A stretch of DNA of 13,447 nucleotides from JALRBM01 sp964615445 (GTDB taxonomy: Bacteria; Patescibacteriota; Saccharimonadia; Saccharimonadales; Saccharimonadaceae): NCBI GenBank assembly GCA_964615445.1, contig CAZTOK010000032.1, positions 1 to 13,447 of the forward strand, written 5' to 3'. The notes beneath the pieces were generated by a model, which was given only the letters and a program-made list of their open reading frames with translations, made no database searches and was not told the origin of the DNA. Each line of letters begins with the position of its first letter. The stretch's first letter is position 1. Shown piece by piece: positions 5,492 through 12,366 of this stretch. The position numbers and the translations under genes are program-made.

Positions 5492-7490
5492 GCAGCGTGT
5501 GCACCAAAAATTCAGCGAAGGCTTTACATTGATCGAAATTTTGGTGATTGCCCCTATCGTCATCCTCATTATTAGCGGTTTCATTGCACTTATGATCTCA
5601 ATGGTTGGTGACGTACTCGTAACACGTGACCAAAATAACCTTTCTTTTGAAACCCAAGATGCGCTCAATAGAATAGAACAAGATACTCGTCTCACGACCC
5701 AATTCCTATCAACGAGTGGAGCCTTCACTGCACCCCAAGGAAGCGATAGCAACTTTACTGGTACCGCCGCCTTTACAGCCAGTAGCAGTCTTCTTATTAT
5801 GGGCGGCATTACAACCGATCAAAATCCCGCTAATACCGGACGCCAAGCTGTGTATTATGCAGGGCAACCTTACGCCTGCGGCAGCCAGCAAACGTACAAC
5901 CGTGTGTTTCAAGAGAAAGTGATGTACTTCCTTTACAATGGGTCGCTCTGGCGCCGCGCCGTCCTCCCAACGTATGACACTAATTCGCCAATCGACGACA
6001 ATACTGTTTGTTCAGCGCCTTGGCAGGAGAATACCTGTCAACCAGGCTATAGCACAAGTACCCGTTGCCAAACTAATGATAGCGAGGTCATGAAAAATGT
6101 TAGCAGCTTTAATGTGCAATATTTAGGAAGTCCAAGTAGCAGTACCGACCTTGGCGCTTCAAATGCTCTTAGTGCCAGCACCATTGCCGTTACTATTAAT
6201 GGCCAAAAAACCACAGCTGGACGAACGGTAACAAGCTCTGGTAGCATGCGTGCCACCAAACTCAACAGCATAGATGTTGATATTCCTGCACCAAGTACAA
6301 CGCCGTCAGTCACCGCGACTGTTAGCGGTCCGTCTGTTACCTTCAACTGGACGAGTGTTCCATTAGCTTCATCATATGTTATTCAGTACAACATCAACGG
6401 AGGTTCATGGAATAACGCCACTACCAACTCACTTACCACCACCTATACCGTTAATACCTCTCGTGGTAATACCGTTACCTTCCAGGTGGCTGCCAAAAAT
6501 TCCGCCGGCACTTCACCGTACGGTTCCGCAACTGGCACTATCCCACTTTGGTACACTTGTAACTTACAGGCTGGCTGGACCGATTATGGCAGCCCATACT
6601 CGGGTAACGAATATACTAAAACAAGTAACGACCTCGTGCTGCTCCATGGACTCATCAGAGCTGGTACAACAACCGCAGGAACAGTTATTTGCACCCTTCC
6701 TGCTGCATATCGTCCTTCTGCTCGACTCACTTTCCATACCATTGCCGCCGGTGCCGCTTCTCGCATTGACATCCTTCCAACAGGCGAAGTTATGATTGGA
6801 TATGCCGCAGGAAATGGATGGCTCGTACTAGATGGCATCGATTTTATGGCAAGCACATCAAGTATTTCGTGGACAAATCTTAATCTGATTAATAGCTGGA
6901 CTGCGTATGGTGGTGGGTTTGCAACGCCGCAGTACGGCCTCGATGGAGCGGGACGTGTACAAATTCAAGGTGTTGCCAACCACAGTGGAACAATTAACAA
7001 TTCTACAATCGCCCAAGTACCGGCAGCCTTTAAGCCAAGTCTTAATCTCTTTGCAATGGCAGTAAGCCAAACTAATAGCTTTGATGTTATGACTATAGAC
7101 GGATCGGGTAATATAGCAAACGCATTCTCAAACTCGGGATATTACTCAACACAGGCTACGTACTACCCGTATACATATGGAGGGTGGACTAATCTTACGC
7201 TGCAAAGCGGATGGGTCAACTTTGGCTCCAACTGGGATACAGCACAATATACAAAATCTGCCGATGGCGTAGTGACTATAAAAGGACTGATTAAAAATGG
7301 TACAACCTCGGCAGGAACGCTAGTTGCTACCCTTCCAGTAGGCTATCGACCACTTGCTAATACCATTATGACTGTCGAAGGAAGTAATGCATATGCACGA
7401 CTTGATCTCGTTCCTACTGGTCAAATATATATTGACACCGCAAATGCAACGTTTACAAGTCTTAACTTCTCCTTTATCGCAGAACAGTAG
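5469..7490 (+). CDS. large minor prepilin with FN3 domain and three phage-tail-fibre-like domains
   Basis: A 673-residue prepilin, far larger than a filament subunit (usually 130-200 aa). The basic leader ends at Gly18, followed by FTLIEILVIAPIVILIISG; Glu23 is the conserved position-5 Glu. A PilW-like N-terminal pilin region extends to about 270 and has Cys residues at 137, 181, 190 and 200. A fibronectin type III domain follows at about 272-358 (VTFNWTSVPLASSYVIQY, later TVTFQVAAKNSAGTSPYG). The rest is three tandem domains of about 100 residues (361-462, 468-572, 573-673). The start at 5469 has AGGAGGT at ideal spacing and overlaps the upstream gene. The architecture suggests a pilus-tip adhesin: the pilin part polymerises and the C-terminal domains bind a surface. 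The domain reading is from visible motifs; adhesion is inferred. Confidence 0.88.
   Translation: MRFLSPIKQRVHQKFSEGFTLIEILVIAPIVILIISGFIALMISMVGDVLVTRDQNNLSFETQDALNRIEQDTRLTTQFLSTSGAFTAPQGSDSNFTGTAAFTASSSLLIMGGITTDQNPANTGRQAVYYAGQPYACGSQQTYNRVFQEKVMYFLYNGSLWRRAVLPTYDTNSPIDDNTVCSAPWQENTCQPGYSTSTRCQTNDSEVMKNVSSFNVQYLGSPSSSTDLGASNALSASTIAVTINGQKTTAGRTVTSSGSMRATKLNSIDVDIPAPSTTPSVTATVSGPSVTFNWTSVPLASSYVIQYNINGGSWNNATTNSLTTTYTVNTSRGNTVTFQVAAKNSAGTSPYGSATGTIPLWYTCNLQAGWTDYGSPYSGNEYTKTSNDLVLLHGLIRAGTTTAGTVICTLPAAYRPSARLTFHTIAAGAASRIDILPTGEVMIGYAAGNGWLVLDGIDFMASTSSISWTNLNLINSWTAYGGGFATPQYGLDGAGRVQIQGVANHSGTINNSTIAQVPAAFKPSLNLFAMAVSQTNSFDVMTIDGSGNIANAFSNSGYYSTQATYYPYTYGGWTNLTLQSGWVNFGSNWDTAQYTKSADGVVTIKGLIKNGTTSAGTLVATLPVGYRPLANTIMTVEGSNAYARLDLVPTGQIYIDTANATFTSLNFSFIAEQ
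6549..7490 (+). repeat. three tandem protein domains with GW and LP..(Y/F).P motifs
   Basis: Within the large pilin three successive units can be aligned. Each opens with W or LW, a short L.L stretch and a GW or SW (LQAGW, LINSW, LQSGW). Each then has a glycine-rich turn, a central strand (LVLLHGLIRAGT, VQIQGVANHSGT, VTIKGLIKNGT), an (LP/VP)..(Y/F)(R/K)P element (LPAAYRP, VPAAFKP, LPVGYRP) and a strand with G.(V/I/N). Units 1 and 3 are closest; unit 2 is diverged. The LP.GYRP element is familiar from ends of phage tail fibres and other receptor-binding proteins of Gram-positive phages. Coordinates cover residues 361-673. Confidence 0.75.
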
Positions 7491-7520
7491 GTGTATATGA
7501 AGCGTATTGTTAAAAAGTGC

Positions 7521-7549
7521 TTGTGTTTACTCAAACGGCGTAGTATAGT
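7521..7549 (+). promoter_or_regulatory. promoter of the first major-type pilin gene
   Basis: TTGTGT (7521-7526) and TATAGT (7544-7549) are separated by 17 bases. The predicted start near 7556 gives a leader of about 31 bases containing AGGGGGCA (7571-7578) ahead of the ATG at 7587. This would let the pilin be expressed separately from the upstream operon, which has no obvious terminator before it. Confidence 0.5.
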
Positions 7550-7586
7550 ACAAACATACAGAAAATAATTAGGGGGCAAACTAGGA

Positions 7587-8087
7587 ATGACTCTTAACAA
7601 TATAAAAAAGCTAAAGGAAGAACGCGGCTTCACAATTGTCGAACTCTTGATCGTCATTGTCGTGATTGGTATCTTGGCAGCAATCATTATCGTGGCTTAT
7701 CAGGGTGTGACTGCCAGGGCAAATACAAGTAAAGCTCAGACGAATGCCGTAGCTATACAGAAAAAAGCCGAGGCCTATAATGCAGATACTGCGGGTGGTA
7801 ATGGTCAATATCCAGCAACTGCAGCTGCATTCGCAGCCGTAACCGGCCTAGGTCAACCACCTGCAGGTGTTACTATTGCAGCTGCAGATCCTACATCTGC
7901 CAATGGTACTACAACTGTCCGTTATGTATCATGTACAGTCAGTAGCAATGTAGTTGGTTATTATATTGACTACTACGACTTCACGCAATCGAAGGTCGTG
8001 TATATTGTTGGTGGCACAACCATTCAAGCTAACAGCAATAACACTGTAGCTCCAACAACGACAGGCTGTACTCTCTCAACAACATAA
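7587..8087 (+). CDS. major-type type IV pilin (166 aa, copy 1)
   Basis: A type IV prepilin of 166 residues. The leader MTLNNIKKLKEERG is cut after Gly14, giving mature FTIVELLIVI, with Glu19 at mature position 5. The hydrophobic helix continues as GILAAIIIVAYQGVTARA, then an amphipathic alpha1 part. The globular domain is rich in Ala, Thr and Gly and has a Cys pair (Cys116 and Cys161) that probably closes a C-terminal disulphide loop, as in many pilins. The N-terminal helix is nearly identical to the pilin at 10518 while the C-terminal half differs. Standard size, its own promoter, a guanine-rich ribosome binding site (AGGGGG) and a strong terminator downstream suggest abundant independent expression, as expected for a main filament subunit. 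The role of the two copies is not known. Confidence 0.93.
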   Translation: MTLNNIKKLKEERGFTIVELLIVIVVIGILAAIIIVAYQGVTARANTSKAQTNAVAIQKKAEAYNADTAGGNGQYPATAAAFAAVTGLGQPPAGVTIAAADPTSANGTTTVRYVSCTVSSNVVGYYIDYYDFTQSKVVYIVGGTTIQANSNNTVAPTTTGCTLSTT

Positions 8088-8106
8088 ACATAATTCGAAA
8101 TTAATG

Positions 8107-8134
8107 TAGGCCTCGAGAATACTCTCGAGGCCTA
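8107..8134. terminator. bidirectional terminator between pilin and esterase genes
   Basis: TAGGCCTCGAGA and TCTCGAGGCCTA form a perfect 12-bp stem with the loop ATAC, followed by TTTCTTC on the plus strand. On the minus strand CATTAATTT follows. It lies between the convergent pilin (ends 8087) and SGNH-domain gene (ends 8154) and would terminate the pilin transcript. Termination of the minus-strand transcript is also plausible. Confidence 0.85.
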
Positions 8135-8153
8135 TTTCTTCAATTAAAAGCAT

Positions 8154-10310
8154 TTACTGGATAGCCAAAGTGAATACATAAGCATAAGCATCCTGACCAT
8201 TCACATTAGGATGAACTGAATAAACCTGATTTGGCGGAGCTACAATCCCATTAAAGTAGGACGCGTCTCCACTACACAAATCGTGGCCTACAAAGGGAGA
8301 CCCGTCATAATTAACATTAACAAAATGTAGCTTAGAGTTGTCAGATGCAACCTGCGTTACTGCTAAGCCGATTTGGTTATTCAGTGCCTGTTCGACATTG
8401 TATGCTCCGGAGAGATCAAAGCCAGCACACGATCCGGCATTCTGGGGAGCTAAATATGGATAATCGGCAACATATACATCTGCGTTCGGAGCCCCCGTGA
8501 GAATTGCCGTATACAATGTCTTCAGACTGCTGAGGAAACTATCTGCATTTATTTCAGCCATGATGTTCGCATATGGCACCGTACCAGGTCCACATGCCCA
8601 CGTGCAAGCTTCTACATAGTTGATAAAGTGGACGTCATTACCACCTACAGTCAGTGTAACCACACTCGCATCATCATTAAGAGCATCTAATTGCGCAGGC
8701 TCACCATTCTGACCAATTTCCATTGAAGAAACAGTTGCGCCAGTACAAGCTACGAAGTCCGTCAGTTTCAAGTTCAATACTGCATTATATGCTACAGACC
8801 GTGGGTAAGCATATGAACTCCTATGGCACTGGTCAGTCGAGGTGTCGGTCATTGCATCAAACGGTGGATTGCCTTCACCACCCGAATATGAATCACCCAT
8901 AGCGACCATACTGCGTCTGGAGACAATTTGAGTGACGAAGCTATTCGAGTCCTTGATGGGCGTCCCAAACCCCGCCAAACTAATCTTGTGCACCCAACCA
9001 TCGATGCTTGTGCTAGCGGTGTTCGGGCATTGATTCACATCATGACAAATCATTGCATAGAGGTAGCCGTCCGTTGAAATATCAGCCGCTCTTAATGAAG
9101 GGGCTGGATGACTGCTATCTACGCCTTGCAAATAGATGTTAGTAATTGCACTAGTTGCTGCATCGATTTCATCGACAGACACACCCACGCTTGTCCAACT
9201 TGGACCATACATTTGTCGAACTACAATAGCATCACCGTTAGAATTCTGCCAATAGCTTGATACATATACACTCGAACTACCTGCTGGCAAAGGCATATTT
9301 TGAGTCGTTATAGTCGAGGTAGCGATGTGTATTGTTGTAATGTCCCCATAATAGCCAGCTGCAATAAGGTTACCGTCAGATGCAGGCATAAAGCTTACTT
9401 GAGGATTACAGCCCACTTGTGTATCTAAAGTGCCGGACTGACCATTAAGATCATGGTACTGAAGTGGCATAGTTCCCGATCCCCAACACCAATCTAAAGC
9501 GAATACTCTACCTTGTGCGTTTGCGTAAAGAGGGCCAAATGCTTTTCCTGATCCGGGGACGGGCACGGTAAATTGATAACGCTGAGAGGCATCTTCATTT
9601 CCTGCATAGTCATACTTTCTCAGACGGCCTGTCGTATCTACAACCAATATCTTATCAGGATATGCCCAAAGCCGTGTTGGTGATGCAATCGAGCCATTAC
9701 TTAGGTAATTCTTGAAGAGCAAGTGACCATCCAAGCCACTAACACCAGCAATATAGGTAGCACATCCAGAGTGCGATGACTGAACTATACCATAGATATT
9801 GCCATCAGGACCGATCGCTGGATTGGTCATAGTGGCATTTTGTGCGTTGTTTCCATCACCACTTGCAGCAGAACATTGTGGATCACTAGACAAATCCGTT
9901 GACCATACCATTCTGCCATTTTTCATGGCAACGAATGTCAGTACCGTACGACTTGGTGTATCTACCATATGGGTCGCATAGAACGTTCCGTCTGGAGCAG
10001 TAACATCATTGCTAAGGTTGCAGGTAATTCCGCCTGTTTGGGAGTTATACGTCGGCAACGAACTTGAATTTACACCTTCATGAATATATTGAAAGGCAAG
10101 TGCCTGCTGAGCATTACTGCAATTCACAAATGACATCGTTTCGTTACTAAAAGCCGTCATTCCATCAGGAGTCATACTAGTAACAAGGTGTTTCGGCCAG
10201 CCAGGCGCCTCATTGCTTGCGTCTGCATGAGCCACTACCGGAGCCAAAAGGCTCAACAATAAGCTCAGCACAAACGCAAATACAGCCCCTACCCTTATGC
10301 GAGGTTTCAC
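8154..10310 (-). CDS. secreted protein: beta-propeller-like region plus SGNH/GDSL esterase domain
   Basis: A 718-residue exported protein. Residues 1-31 form a signal peptide with a basic start, a hydrophobic core and a likely cut after AHADA. Residues about 42-447 hold around seven repeats with a DG.(L/I/F)Y-like strand (APDGTFYA, GPDGNIYG, ASDGNLIA, STDGYLYA), as in PQQ-type or other beta-propellers. Residues about 466-718 are an SGNH hydrolase: MGDSYSGGEG with nucleophile Ser474, C.RS..AYP (495-503), CTGAT (522-526), TVGGND (554-559, block III) and VHPN with His700. This block order matches the SEST-like/actinobacterial secreted esterase branch. It should hydrolyse an ester such as a lipid or acetylated glycan outside the cell; the substrate is unknown. 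The GTG start (10308-10310) has AAAGGA seven bases upstream. It is flanked by two major-type pilin genes and has its own promoter. Confidence 0.88.
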   Translation of the reverse strand: MKPRIRVGAVFAFVLSLLLSLLAPVVAHADASNEAPGWPKHLVTSMTPDGMTAFSNETMSFVNCSNAQQALAFQYIHEGVNSSSLPTYNSQTGGITCNLSNDVTAPDGTFYATHMVDTPSRTVLTFVAMKNGRMVWSTDLSSDPQCSAASGDGNNAQNATMTNPAIGPDGNIYGIVQSSHSGCATYIAGVSGLDGHLLFKNYLSNGSIASPTRLWAYPDKILVVDTTGRLRKYDYAGNEDASQRYQFTVPVPGSGKAFGPLYANAQGRVFALDWCWGSGTMPLQYHDLNGQSGTLDTQVGCNPQVSFMPASDGNLIAAGYYGDITTIHIATSTITTQNMPLPAGSSSVYVSSYWQNSNGDAIVVRQMYGPSWTSVGVSVDEIDAATSAITNIYLQGVDSSHPAPSLRAADISTDGYLYAMICHDVNQCPNTASTSIDGWVHKISLAGFGTPIKDSNSFVTQIVSRRSMVAMGDSYSGGEGNPPFDAMTDTSTDQCHRSSYAYPRSVAYNAVLNLKLTDFVACTGATVSSMEIGQNGEPAQLDALNDDASVVTLTVGGNDVHFINYVEACTWACGPGTVPYANIMAEINADSFLSSLKTLYTAILTGAPNADVYVADYPYLAPQNAGSCAGFDLSGAYNVEQALNNQIGLAVTQVASDNSKLHFVNVNYDGSPFVGHDLCSGDASYFNGIVAPPNQVYSVHPNVNGQDAYAYVFTLAIQ

Positions 10311-10357
10311 TGGTTCATCCTTTGTTAAGGTATCCAGCGTGCCGCTTTTGCAACCCG

Positions 10358-10374
10358 CACTCTACTGAAGAGTG
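10358..10374 (-). other. small hairpin at the predicted 5' end of the esterase mRNA
   Basis: CACTCT (10358-10363) and AGAGTG (10369-10374) form a 6-bp stem with a 5-base loop. The predicted minus-strand transcription start is near 10373, so the stem would sit at the very 5' end of a leader of about 63 bases. Such a stem could protect the mRNA end. It is short and could be fortuitous. Confidence 0.4.
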
Positions 10375-10379
10375 AGCTC

Positions 10380-10408
10380 ATTTTAGCACCACACCTTTAT
10401 GTGGTAAA
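10380..10408 (-). promoter_or_regulatory. promoter of the SGNH-domain gene
   Basis: On the minus strand TTTACC (10403-10408) and TAAAAT (10380-10385) are separated by exactly 17 bases. The predicted start near 10373 leaves a leader of about 63 bases before the GTG at 10310. The remainder of the 207-base gap up to 10517 is A/T-rich and must hold the promoter of the divergent pilin. Several weak -35/-10 combinations exist there (for example TTGAAA at 10457), but none is convincing. Confidence 0.55.
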
Positions 10409-10517
10409 TGGTATTCTGCTATCTGTTAATGAATAGTTAATTTTTGCATAAGCATCTTGAAAACATATCTTATACATAGTAAGCTAACAGTAGCAAAGTA
10501 GGGGGCATTAAAGAAAC

Positions 10518-11018
10518 GTGACTCAAAAAAAATATTCTTCTGGTTTTACGATTGTAGAACTTCTTATTGTCATCATTATCATTGGAATTCTGGCTGCAAT
10601 TATTATCGTTGCCTACCAAGGAGTTACCGCTCGGGCAAAAACCTCGCAGACCCAAGCAACGGCTTCGGCTGCAGTTAAAAAAGTAGAGGCATTCAATGCT
10701 GAGAAATCGGGCTACCCGGTTATTTCTACCGATCTAACGGGAGCCTCTGCTAGCGGCACCACTTATTATCTTACGGGCGCGACCTTTGTTGCTGCCATGG
10801 GTACTACGCCACCAGCTTCCCCCGCATCACTCACCTTTTATAAATGTGGTACTGGTGCAACAACTGCAATGCCGACAACAGTTGCAGGCATTACCACTGT
10901 TACAGGTAGCCGAATTGACTATTTCAACTTCACTACAAACTCGACTAGTAGTATGAGTGCCGGCATCACCTCAGGTGCTGTTGCTACTTACAATGTTGGC
11001 TGTGCCGTTAATAATTAA
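10518..11018 (+). CDS. major-type type IV pilin (166 aa, copy 2)
   Basis: A 166-residue prepilin. Leader MTQKKYSSG is cut after Gly9 and the mature protein begins FTIVELLIVI, with Glu14 at mature position 5. The helix GILAAIIIVAYQGVTARA is identical to that of the pilin at 7587, and the following (N/K)TS..Q segment is also shared. The globular halves differ, but both end with a Cys pair (here Cys110 and Cys162). Total length is the same. Translation starts at GTG (10518-10520), preceded by AGGGGGCA (10500-10507), the same element found before the other pilin. Its stop codon overlaps that of convergent glyA in the four bases TTAA (11015-11018), with no terminator visible between. Likely a second filament subunit, used together with or instead of copy 1. 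Confidence 0.93.
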   Translation: MTQKKYSSGFTIVELLIVIIIIGILAAIIIVAYQGVTARAKTSQTQATASAAVKKVEAFNAEKSGYPVISTDLTGASASGTTYYLTGATFVAAMGTTPPASPASLTFYKCGTGATTAMPTTVAGITTVTGSRIDYFNFTTNSTSSMSAGITSGAVATYNVGCAVNN

Positions 11019-12292
11019 CGGTCACTCGGCAGTGGAAACCTTTGCACAAAGTCTTTTACTTCTTTTCGAAGTTTAGCTAGCTCTTCTTCATTATCTCGAG
11101 CATCTATAGCTTGCTTCATCCATTCGGCAATTTGTGCCATATGTTCTTCGCGCAACCCTCGCGAAGTAATCGCCGGCGTACCAAGACGAATACCGCTTGG
11201 ACGGAATGGTGGCAGTGTATCGTCTGGAATAACATTGGCGTTTAGTGTAAGACCAATGTTATCGAGTGCGATCTCGGCTTCTTTGCCGTTAATGCCAAAG
11301 CTCTTGTAGATGTCAGCGAGGACAAGGTGGTTACTAGTTCCACCCGTTATTAATTCAAACCCTCGCTTCTGTAATTCCTCCGCTAGGCGAGCTGCATTAT
11401 TCACTACCTGTAGCGCATACTCTTTAAATTCAGGTTGTAGCGCCTCACGAAATGCAACAGCTTTTGCGGCAATGACATGCATATGTGGACCACCTTGCAT
11501 ACCAGGAAAAACAGCGCGGTCAATGAGCGTTGGAATATTTTCGATAGTCTTTTCCGGCTTCTTCAGCGGATTGCTGACGGTACCTTTTGAAAGTATCAGT
11601 CCACCACGTGGACCACGCAGGGTTTTATGTGTAGTAGTAGTGATGACATGAAAACCGTAGTCAAATGGGTTTTTAGCGACTCCACCAGCGATGAGCCCGG
11701 CAATATGTGCCATATCAGCGACAAGTAGCGCGCCCACTTCATTGCCAATTTCAGCAAACTTGGCGTAATCGAGCTCACGTGGGTAGGCACTAAAACCAGC
11801 TAAGATAATTTTTGGTTTATGCTCCAAGGCTAACTGGCGAAGCTCGTCGTAATCTATCTCACCAGTTGCAATATCTTTCATTTTATATCGTACAAAGTTA
11901 TAGAGCTTAGCACTACGAGTGACAGGTGCGCCGTGCGTCAGGTGACCGCCGTGTGAAAGATCCATAGCAAGGATAGTATCGCCGGGCTCGCACCACGCCG
12001 AGTACACTGCCTCATTTGCAGGCGCACCAGAATGCAACTGTACGTTAGCATGGTCAGCGCCAAAGAGTTGTTTGGCTCTATCGATCGCCAGTTGCTCTAT
12101 CTGATCTGTAAATTCTTGCCCACCGTAGTAGCGTTTGCCAGGATAGCCTTCGGAATACTTATTAGTAAGAACACTTCCAAGAGCAGCGAGCACATCGCTC
12201 GAAACGTAATTCTCGCTTGGAATAAGTTCTAGCCCATCGCGTTGGCGCTGGGTTTCATCTGCTATTAAATCGGCAATTTGTGTATCTTGCAT
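11015..12292 (-). CDS. glyA: serine hydroxymethyltransferase
   Basis: GlyA is a cytoplasmic pyridoxal-phosphate enzyme. It interconverts serine and tetrahydrofolate with glycine and 5,10-methylene-tetrahydrofolate, supplying one-carbon units and glycine. The 425 residues match the usual bacterial length (about 415-430). Visible motifs are ELIPSENYVS (22-31), the YPGKRYYGG cofactor/substrate loop (50-58), SGAPANEAVY (88-97), DLSHGGHLTHG (111-121), VADMAHIAGL with Asp193 and His196 (191-200), and TTTTHKTLRGPRGG with the Schiff-base Lys223. RPSGIRLGTPA comes near the C-terminus. The SGAPAN variant replaces SGSQAN of E. coli and occurs in other lineages. The ATG at 12292 has AGGAG about eight bases upstream. 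The gene is divergent from a DNA-binding MurA-family gene, and its stop overlaps that of the pilin at 10518. Confidence 0.98.
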   Translation of the reverse strand: MQDTQIADLIADETQRQRDGLELIPSENYVSSDVLAALGSVLTNKYSEGYPGKRYYGGQEFTDQIEQLAIDRAKQLFGADHANVQLHSGAPANEAVYSAWCEPGDTILAMDLSHGGHLTHGAPVTRSAKLYNFVRYKMKDIATGEIDYDELRQLALEHKPKIILAGFSAYPRELDYAKFAEIGNEVGALLVADMAHIAGLIAGGVAKNPFDYGFHVITTTTHKTLRGPRGGLILSKGTVSNPLKKPEKTIENIPTLIDRAVFPGMQGGPHMHVIAAKAVAFREALQPEFKEYALQVVNNAARLAEELQKRGFELITGGTSNHLVLADIYKSFGINGKEAEIALDNIGLTLNANVIPDDTLPPFRPSGIRLGTPAITSRGLREEHMAQIAEWMKQAIDARDNEEELAKLRKEVKDFVQRFPLPSDR

Positions 12293-12318
12293 AGTGGTAG
12301 CTCCTAAAATTCTTCTTT

Positions 12319-12327
12319 ATTATACCA
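12319..12327 (-). promoter_or_regulatory. glyA extended -10 promoter
   Basis: The minus strand reads TGGTATAAT, a perfect extended -10 (TGnTATAAT). No good -35 is seen upstream, as is common for extended -10 promoters. Predicted start is near 12312, giving a leader of about 20 bases that contains the AGGAG ribosome binding site. The inverted repeat at 12338-12357 lies about 26 to 45 bases upstream of this start, where a bound regulator could act. Confidence 0.65.
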
Positions 12328-12337
12328 TCTATTGCAT

Positions 12338-12357
12338 TTATATCATTTGTGATATAA
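12338..12357. promoter_or_regulatory. inverted-repeat operator candidate between glyA and the murA fusion
   Basis: TTATATCA (12338-12345) and TGATATAA (12350-12357) are perfect reverse complements separated by TTTG. The right arm overlaps the extended -10 of the plus-strand gene, so a dimeric protein bound here would block its transcription. The product of that gene begins with an XRE-type helix-turn-helix domain, and such regulators usually bind short palindromes at their own promoters. Autoregulation is inferred. Confidence 0.55.
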
Positions 12358-12358
12358 T
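12350..12358 (+). promoter_or_regulatory. extended -10 promoter of the murA fusion gene
   Basis: TGATATAAT is a perfect extended -10. The predicted start near 12365 is two bases before the ATG at 12367, with no ribosome binding site possible, so the mRNA should be almost leaderless. The 8-base distance from TATAAT to ATG is the same as at murB. Confidence 0.65.
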
Positions 12359-12366
12359 GAAAGTCA

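Noticed and set aside
7497..7568. A 23-codon frame encoding a very basic peptide (begins MKRIVKKCLCLLK) after the large pilin gene, with AGGTG just upstream.
   Set aside because: It runs across the promoter of the next pilin, has no recognisable features, and such short frames arise by chance.
10457..10485. TTGAAA-17-TAAGCT as the promoter of the second pilin.
   Set aside because: The -10 matches only half of the consensus and competing weak boxes lie nearby, so no position is supported.
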